From Calliphora vicina (Eukaryota; Arthropoda; Insecta; Diptera; Calliphoridae), in assembly GCF_958450345.1 (NCBI RefSeq), contig NC_088783.1, forward strand, positions 58,256,395 to 58,320,394: a DNA stretch of 64,000 nucleotides. The letters are read 5' to 3'. Each line of letters opens with the position of its first letter. Positions within the stretch are counted from its first letter, which is position 1. The notes under the pieces were generated by a model that saw nothing but the letters and a program-made list of their open reading frames with translations, was not told the DNA's origin and did no database searches. Below, piece after piece: positions 56,991 to 64,000 of the stretch. The translations under genes were made by a program, and so were the position numbers.

Positions 56991-58094
56991 AACAAGCTAT
57001 CAATGCTAATTTAGATCTAAATATGGACTATAAATAGATTTGCCTGGAGAAACGATTCTTCTTAGAAACTACCATGTTTTAAATTACCTCTTTTGTAGCC
57101 AATTATACTCAAGAATTTCACCACTTTGTAAGGTTTCTCTGCAAATTATGCTTTCAAACACAACCTTAAACTTCTACACAAATAATCCATTTGGAAAATT
57201 TCCCTTTGTAATCTAATTTGATGCCTTTGTAACTACAATTCAGTTAAGTTCAAGTAATTAGTATACTCTAATGGTTCAATTCAATGAGATTGCATCTGTT
57301 TAACCAACTTATTTTCCATTATCATTCTTAGCAAATAACAATTCTATAGAAGAATAAAATACTATAAAATCTTAACAACACAATACCTACTTCAAACAAA
57401 ACTGATGCATGCAATTTATGTCAAAATTACACTCATAAACTGTATATTAAACATTTTCTCTATTTGGTTGGCAACATAAGAAAATCTTAGAAAAAAACTA
57501 CTTGATAGTGAAAAAAATACAATTTCATAACAACTACTATGGCTGCAATACAAAAAAAAAAGAACTTGAGCTCATTTCAAAAAAAATATATTCAAGGATT
57601 TTCAATTTTCTTCTAAACGAATGAGTAGCAACTTATGAAGTTGCAAGAAAAATCATGCATAAACAAGTAGGAGTACGTACTACTTACTATAACATTGACT
57701 TGATACTTATAGTATAGTTCTATACAGGAATACTCACTCACAAACTAATACCAACAATAACAAGCAGATTGACATACAATTTAATGTTGCTGCTCCTGTT
57801 GCTACTACTAAAATATGGCAGAAGTAGTATATTGTGGCACCCAATTGAAAGTGCATCAGTATCGTTATCATGAACTTCTTCAAATTCAAAACTGCAATGA
57901 ATTGAGTGTGTGTCTGATAGCTGCATGACGATGATACTGATACAGGATGATGACAATGCTGTATTGCATCATGATGTACAGTGTGAAACTAAAGTGTAAT
58001 AAAATTATGAACAAAAATGTATGAGTTTCTTAGAAAGAATATATGAACTAAAAACAATACGCATCTTTGGGTTGAAGGTTTGTTATAGTGTCAT
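56991..58094. other. Non-repetitive spacer between satellite blocks
   Basis: AT-rich, no gene recognised; the minus-strand frame at 57738-57956 has no motif. Confidence 0.35.
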
Positions 58095-58470
58095 AGTTAG
58101 GCCACTGTTAATGAGTCCAAATAGAGCCATGATTAAAGCTAAATTTTAGAATAACAAGAGCCACGATTAAAGCTAAATTTTAGAATAACGTGAGCCACAA
58201 TTAGAGCTAAATTTCGAGAATAAAGAGAGTCATGATTATGTTTAAATTTGGAGTATAAATAGAACCACGATTAAGGCTAAATTTGGAATATAAAGAGTAT
58301 CAGGAATAAGTTCAAATTTGGACTATAAAGAAAACTACGTCTATGGCTAAATTTGGAGTATAAATAGATTTAAGATTTAAGTTAAATTTCGAGAATAAAG
58401 ACAGCCACGATTAAGGCTAAATTTGGAGTATACAGAGAGTCACGATTATGTTTAAATTTGAAGCATAAAT
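58095..58470. repeat. 35-bp satellite, diverged block
   Basis: About ten degenerate units with GAGCCACGATTAAAGCTAAA and GGCTAAATTTGGAGTATAAA. It is cut at its right by the RTE insertion and resumes at about 60955. Confidence 0.85.
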
Positions 58471-58579
58471 TATTATTATTAATTCCTTTATGGCCTCAAC
58501 AAAAGATTTGCAATCGTTTCTGTTTGATGCTAGGTTCTTGATTTCATTCCAGCTTTTTCCTGCTCGCGAAGCCTCTATG

Positions 58580-60528
58580 CAGTGTTGCCACCAAGAAAAT
58601 TATAAACTACACATGTCTCATACCTAAATTACACATACGAGAAAAAATTACACATGTAAATAAATGTTCGTGATTTCAATAGGAGAAATTGTCTAAAATT
58701 GTCATAAATATAAAAGGTTTGTCATAGTGGACTCTGGGATGTTTGGACCAAATACGATCACTTTATTGTTAATGGACAATTTTCACTTGCTGTGATTTTA
58801 ATTTATCCAGGAATTGGATATATGAGGGATATTAAAGCAAAATTTTCTAATTTAATGAATTCTTGAGATCGGTCAAATATATCAATTCCAAATATGCTTT
58901 TAACAAATATTAATCAATTTTCATTCGGAGATTGTTCCATTGGAAGTTGTTACATTTCTATTAAAATTTAACAATATTTAAAAAATAACACTCTGTTTGC
59001 TTTCGAATTTGAATTTATTCCTAATTTAAGTGCTTTGAAATCAGTTTTGTTTTCCATTTCAAAGATAAGTATTTTTTACTATTTGTTTAAAAATTATAGC
59101 TCTGATCATTTTCCTTCCCAGTAAATACTTTACCAGTAAAATCTTGTAACGTTTATATTTTTAAAATTTGTAGTTATAAATTTGAAATAAAGCTTCCAAA
59201 ATAGTAAATTGTAAGTCAATTTTATTGTTTGTTATTTAAAACACACACCAGAAACCAGACATACAATAGCATAAACACAAAACAGTTCTTACGGGTATAA
59301 AAAATAACTAGTAACAATTTGTAAATAAATTTTTCTCACACAAATTCCTACGTTCTTGTTTTTATACCCTTCACCTTCGTGAATATTCTGGATCCTTATA
59401 GATAGCGGAGTCGATTAAGCCATGTCCGTCTGTCTGTTGAAATCAATTTTGTGAAGACCCCAGATATATTCGGGATCCAAATCTTGAATGATTCTGTCAG
59501 ACATGCTTTCGAGAAGTTTGCTATTTAAAATCCGTCCATAAATAACGGAGATATGAGCAAAAATCTGAGACAACCTCTGAAAATTTCATCAAAAAAAACA
59601 ATTTATTGCATGCTTTGACAAAAAAGCAACAAAACGTATGTTTGGATGTGTGTTGGTTTCATTGCTTTGCGTATTTTGTTTTTGTTTTGTTTCGTTTGTG
59701 ACTTCTACAATTTTTAAAAGTGTTCTTGATATATTTAGGATGCTGTACTGAAAGTGGGCAATATACATATAGGTATACTAATTATTATAAAAAATAATAA
59801 TGCATTCACAACAAAGGTGAAGGGTATATAAGATTCGGCATAGCCGAATATAGCACTCTTACTTGTTTTCTCTTAAGATTGGCTAAAATTACCCCGAAAT
59901 AACTGCAATTACCGTTACCGTTATCTGTAAATACCTTTACCCTTATTCTATAAACAATTTAAAATTATAATTGAAAATTAAGTTTTTTCCAATAAAAATT
60001 TGTAATAACTTGTAAAAATGTATAAGTTATTGAATAATATTTGTTGTTTTATATTTTTTCATGTTGGAATTAAAAGTCTTTAATATAAACTAAAATTTAG
60101 TTTCTATTACCAATATTACGCAAACAAAACTATCACTAACGGCGAAATGTCCACTTGGAAAACCAAACATAGCAATCTCCAAATTACTTATCATATTTTT
60201 CTGCAAACCTTAATGTTAATTTTGTTAAAACTTGAGTCATATCCTCATACAATAATTCCATTATACTGAGTAACAAATGAGTACAATATAATAAATATGA
60301 ATACATTTAGAGATACTGGATTTTTTATTTATCAACTAAAATAGAGGATATATGTAGCTACTTTCCCTCATATAAAGTACATATTTATTTCAGTCGGTTT
60401 TAAAATCAGGATATAATTGGAATTTAAAATTACACATGAATTACACATTCACTCAATTACACATGGGCTACACATCCAAGTTAAAATTACACACAATATG
60501 TGTAATTACACATGAAGTGGCAGCACTG
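58580..60528. mobile_element. hAT element, 1949 bp incl. nested insertion (TIR CAGTGYTGCCAC)
   Basis: Ends CAGTGTTGCCACC and (inverse) GTGGCAGCACTG are flanked by an exact 8-bp duplication CCTCTATG (58572-58579, 60529-60536). ATTACACATG-type motifs are repeated near both ends (58605-58660 on the left, at least five at 60430-60515 on the right). No transposase frame is visible. Without the DINE-1-like insertion inside it, the element is about 1.44 kb. Confidence 0.88.
59361..59867. mobile_element. DINE-1/INE-1-like family A-type element nested in hAT
   Basis: Left end TTTATACCCTTCACCTTCGT; right end AAAGGTGAAGGGTATATAAG followed by the ATTCGGCATAGCCGAAT hairpin and CTTACTTGTT. Internal ATTCTGGATCCTTATAGATA and GTCCGTCTGTCTGTTG are present. 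At 507 bases it is shorter than the other family A copies, and the order of the GGGTATA and hairpin blocks at the right end differs from them, so it may be an internally deleted or chimeric variant. Confidence 0.6.
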
Positions 60529-60954
60529 CCTCTATGTCTAACTGTGTTCTCCAAGTGTGGACAGACCGTCCTCTCCTTCTACTACCTTGTGGATTCCAGT
60601 CAATGGCATTGCGGGTTACATCTCTGGGTGGTCTTCGTAATGCGTGGCCTATCCATCGCCATTTCCTTCTCAAAACTTCGGAATATATTTGCCTTTGATT
60701 TGTGACTGTCCATAGATGAGTGTTTGATATTCTGTTGGGCCAGTAGATTTTTTATATTCTTCATAGGCATTTGTTGGTGAAAACTTGCAAAGTGTTTACG
60801 CCTCTAGCAGCCATATTCCACGTTTAACAGCCATAAAGGAACACAGACTTAACACACGAGTTGAAAATTGTTAGCTTAGTGCGGGTGGAGATTGATAATG
60901 ATTTACAAACTGTGGTCCGAAAGCTTGCCGAGCTCTCATGGTACGATTTGAGCA

Positions 60955-62335
60955 TAAATAGAGGCACGATTATGTTTAAATTTGAAGCATAAATAGAGGC
61001 ACGATTAAGACAAATTTTTAAGTAAAATAGAGGCACGATTAAGACAAATTTTGAAGTAAAATAGAGCCACGATTAAGGTAATATTTGGAGTATAAATAGA
61101 GCTAAGATTTAAGCTAAATTTCGAGAATAAAGAGAACAACGATTGAGGCTAAATTTGGTGTATAAAGAGAGCCACGATTCAGGTTAAATTTGTAGAATAA
61201 AGAGAGTCAGGATTTAGGCTAAATTTATAGAATAAAGAGAGCCACGATCAAGGCTGAATTTGGAGTATAAAGAGATCCACGATTATGGCTGATTTTGGAA
61301 TATAAAGAGTGCCACGATCAAGGCTAAATTTGGACTATAAATAGATTTAAGATTTAAACTAAATTGGGAGTATCAATAGAGCCACTATTAAGGCTAAATT
61401 TGGAGAATTAATAGAGCCACGATTTTAGATAAATTTGGAGTATCATTAGAGCCATTATTAAGTTTAAATTTGGAATGTAAATATAGCCACGATCAAGGCT
61501 AAATTTTGAGAATAAAGAGATCCACGATTATGGCCAGTTTTGGAATATAAAGAGTGCCACGATCAAGGCTAAATTTGGACTATAATTAGAGGCAAGATTT
61601 AAATTAAATTTGGAGTATCAATAGAGCCATTATTAAGTTTAAATTTGGAATGTAAATAGAGGCACGATTAAGACTAAATTTTGAGTATAAAGAGATTCAC
61701 GATGTAAGCTAAATTTGTGATTAATGTGCTGTTTTTATATAGCGAACGAGTACTTTGAGTGGAAATTTAACATGTGTTTTGTTATTGTAACAAAAACAAA
61801 GTACATGTAAAACGTCCACTTAAAACGCTCATTCTCTATAGAAAAACAGCACATAATTTGGAGTATCGATAGATTCACTATTAAGGTTACATTTGTATTA
61901 CAAATGGAGACATTTGTTAAATTTGGTTATTTTGGTTAAATGTTAATAAGGTTAAATTTGTATTACAAATGGAGCCAGGATTAAAGCTAAATGTTTACCC
62001 ACAAACTGTTATAAATTTGTAAATGGAATCATGTTTATAAACAAATTGGGAGTATAAAGGAACCACGGTTAAGACTAACTTTGGAGTATAAATATAGCCA
62101 AAGTTTAGGCTATAAGCCAAGATTAAATCTTATTTTTGACTATAAATATGTCTACGATTAAGAAAACTTTTGATTATAAATATAGCCACTATTAAATTTA
62201 TATTTTTTGTATAAATAGTGCCACGATTTGGACCAAATTTGGAGCATAAGTAGAACCAAGTTTAAGGATACATTTCTCTAATAAAGTTATATACATTTTG
62301 AATTAAGTCACGTTTGAGTACAAATTTGGACACAA
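60955..62335. repeat. 35-bp satellite, right block (diverged)
   Basis: Some 35-40 degenerate units (GAGGCACGATTAAGAC, GAGCCACGATCAAGGCTAA, TTTGGAGTATAAATAGAG) with frequent replacement of TATAAATAG by TATAAAGAG. Interrupted by the MITE at 61734-61854. Units become hard to align after about 62100. Confidence 0.88.
61734..61854. mobile_element. Palindromic MITE-like element, 121 bp, in the satellite
   Basis: Left ATGTGCTGTTTTTATATAG and right CTATAGAAAAACAGCACAT are inverse; further inner pairing occurs (AGTGGAAATTTAACATGT against ACATGTAAAACGTCCACT). The flanking satellite reads across it (AAATTTGTGATTA / ATTTGGAGTAT). The target duplication is ambiguous. Confidence 0.7.
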
Positions 62336-63892
62336 TTTAGGTAATATCAATAAATACATGTATGTTTGTTTTTCTTCACACTGTTTGCTATGTAAAAAAG
62401 CCAAATCGAGATCCCTTCTTGATTAAATTGACGTAATTTTCTTTTACGTCACATTATGCAAGTTTTATTATTCTTTGTTGATTTGGCCTTCTTTTCCAAG
62501 GAGTTTATAAGGATATCTTGACTTTTTTTCGGATGTAGTTTACTTATTAAGGCATTTCATTGACAAGTTTTTTAAAAAGGATGACAAAGGAAAGTTGTGA
62601 CATTGTTCTTTTGAAGAATTTCGGTACTCAATTAGAATCCTTAAAATTAGGAATTTAAAAAAGACTTGTGAACTATCTTAAGTTTTTTAGGTGATGTAAT
62701 ATGTTTGAAATGGAGTTGTATGATTTAATGAGATAAATTACACATGTTCCCATTTACTTTTCTTTGATTGTCTGATGCTCATTTACATAATATTAAAATA
62801 CGTTTACAATGGAGGATTGCCCTCTTTACGCCGACCACTGTTTTAAACTGTTACAATTTCTAAGCCTTTGACTTTCTCTTTTTGCCAAATGTCTAGTCTA
62901 TTCGAACTTTTTTACACTTCCTTTATTAATTTGCTTTCGACTTCTGTTGCAGACCTCTTTGTTTCAAAATATTTTATAGAAAACTTTTAGAAAATTTTGT
63001 GTTTAAACCTCCTAGGTCCAATTAAATATCACTGAACTAAACTTTAGTTTTTTCCTCTACCAACTTTGACCATTAAAATTAAATGGGTGTTGGTATATAC
63101 ACACATATAAAGTGGCAGTGGGAGTGCATGTCAAATATAGTTTTGCCAGAAAAACAATGTATGATTTTTACACAAAGAGATAGAGAAAGAGCACTAATTG
63201 GCATCCTGGTGATTCAAGAATTTAATAAACTAAAAAGTGGCAAACTACTTTGTCATTCTGTTTGCAGCAAACAAAAATATTTAAAGAATATTGAATTTAA
63301 TTGAATATTTGATATGCAAGTCTCCTCTGTTGAAAAATACTCACTTAATTCTCATCCTAAATAAAACAATAGACCAGATTCTACTGTTGTATTTTTTTTA
63401 ATAAAATATTTTACTTTATTTGATTTTATAGTAAATCACCGGGATCTCGTAATATGGATTAGTTTAAAATGTAGAGCTTATCCCATTCGACTTAGCACTT
63501 TTACTTTTGTCTCTGTAACTTCTGCAATTTTAATAATTTTTTTATTTTCCCATTTTATTTTTTCATTTCATCGAGCTTTTCTTTTTTCTGATTTCTCAAT
63601 TAATTGCAGTTGGCATAGATTTTTCCCCATCCAATTCCAAACTTGCCAACTACCATTTGGAACTTGTCTTCAATTAATTTTTTTATACGTCTGTTTTAAT
63701 TTGTGGTGCCTGCTCAATAAAGAAAAGACACTTTTCTAGTGAAAAGAGAAAATATATATTGATGAGTTCTGTTTTACAAATATCATTTGACTTTTGAGGA
63801 CTTTTAATTGCAACAATGTGGTTGAAAGGAAATACGTAACGATTTTGTTTTAGAAAGAGACTTTTTGGGGTTATTTTTCTTTGTTTAACCTA
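62336..63892. other. AT-rich DNA, no gene recognised
   Basis: No repeat unit, no credible open frame. The 73-codon frame at 63083-63304 has no motif. Confidence 0.35.
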
Positions 63893-64000
63893 AATTTGAA
63901 GTATAAATAGAGCCACGATTTAGACTAAATTTGGTTAATCCAGGATTAAAGCTAAATTTGGAGTATAAAGAGAGCAACGTTTAAGCTCAAATTTGGAGAA
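63893..64000. repeat. 35-bp satellite, block continuing beyond the window
   Basis: Three to four units (GAAGTATAAATAGAGCCACG, then TTAGACTAAATTTGG, with degenerate followers). The array runs to the last base, so more lies to the right. Confidence 0.85.

Larger units (their letters stand above)
58470..60954 (-). pseudogene. RTE-type retrotransposon 3' fragment, split by a hAT element
   Basis: The minus strand, upstream part (60537-60954), reads STRTKLTIFNSCVKS, VFLYGC, then RRKWRWIGHALRRPPRDV-like and WNPQGSRRRGRSVHTW-like blocks. After the hAT insertion the frame resumes (58470-58571) with AGKSWNEIKNLASNRNDCKS and FVEAIKE. The 3' end is a TAA/ATT microsatellite (TTATTATTATTAATT on plus), a usual RTE tail. 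It is the same family type as the relic at 20096-21285 but a separate insertion, 5'-truncated and lying inside the 35-bp satellite. Confidence 0.78.

Noticed and set aside
60436..60705. Plus-strand open frame at the hAT/RTE junction
   Set aside because: It is antisense to the RTE C-terminal region and runs across the hAT terminus, so it is a chance frame.

Overview
The window looks like gene-poor nuclear DNA from a higher fly (Diptera; a calyptrate-type genome is my guess). It is very AT-rich and has no prokaryotic operon structure. It is packed with insect-type transposons and satellites. I found no intact host protein-coding gene. At best there are candidate untranslated exons, notably one ending in a strong splice donor at 40361. 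The region reads as a long intron or an intergenic block.

Layout. 1-4.9 kb: a decayed hAT-like element and fragments of DINE-1/INE-1-like (Helentron-associated) repeats. 5.5-9.7 kb: a very homogeneous 11-bp satellite of about 380 units. 11.4-18.3 kb: a diverged repeat split by a DINE-1-like element, which is itself split by two copies of a terminal-inverted-repeat (TIR) element with TA target duplications. The first copy keeps a broken transposase-like gene. 20.1-21.3 kb: an RTE-type reverse transcriptase (RT) relic. 23-25.5 kb and 28-30 kb: fragments of other non-LTR retrotransposons, each locally triplicated in tandem. 32.8-43.5 kb: DINE-1-like copies carrying three different non-autonomous hAT elements, plus a solo LTR and a third TA-TIR copy.

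46.3-51.1 kb: a complete Jockey-clade retrotransposon. It has an internal-promoter motif, two overlapping open ORFs (gag-like with three zinc knuckles, and endonuclease plus RT), a poly(A) tail and a target-site duplication. It is the only clearly intact coding unit. 52.1-52.9 kb: mariner-type transposase remnants. 54.5 kb: a second solo LTR. 56.1-64.0 kb: a 35-bp satellite with a TATA-box-like core in most units. It is interrupted by an RTE copy, which contains a hAT element, which contains a DINE-1-like element.

The genes do not form a pathway. The value of the window is its stratigraphy. Several insertions can be dated relative to one another because target duplications and uninterrupted paralogues (empty sites) are visible in the same window. 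The least familiar item is the TA-TIR family with 175-190-bp subterminal repeats and an unusual transposase-like relic.
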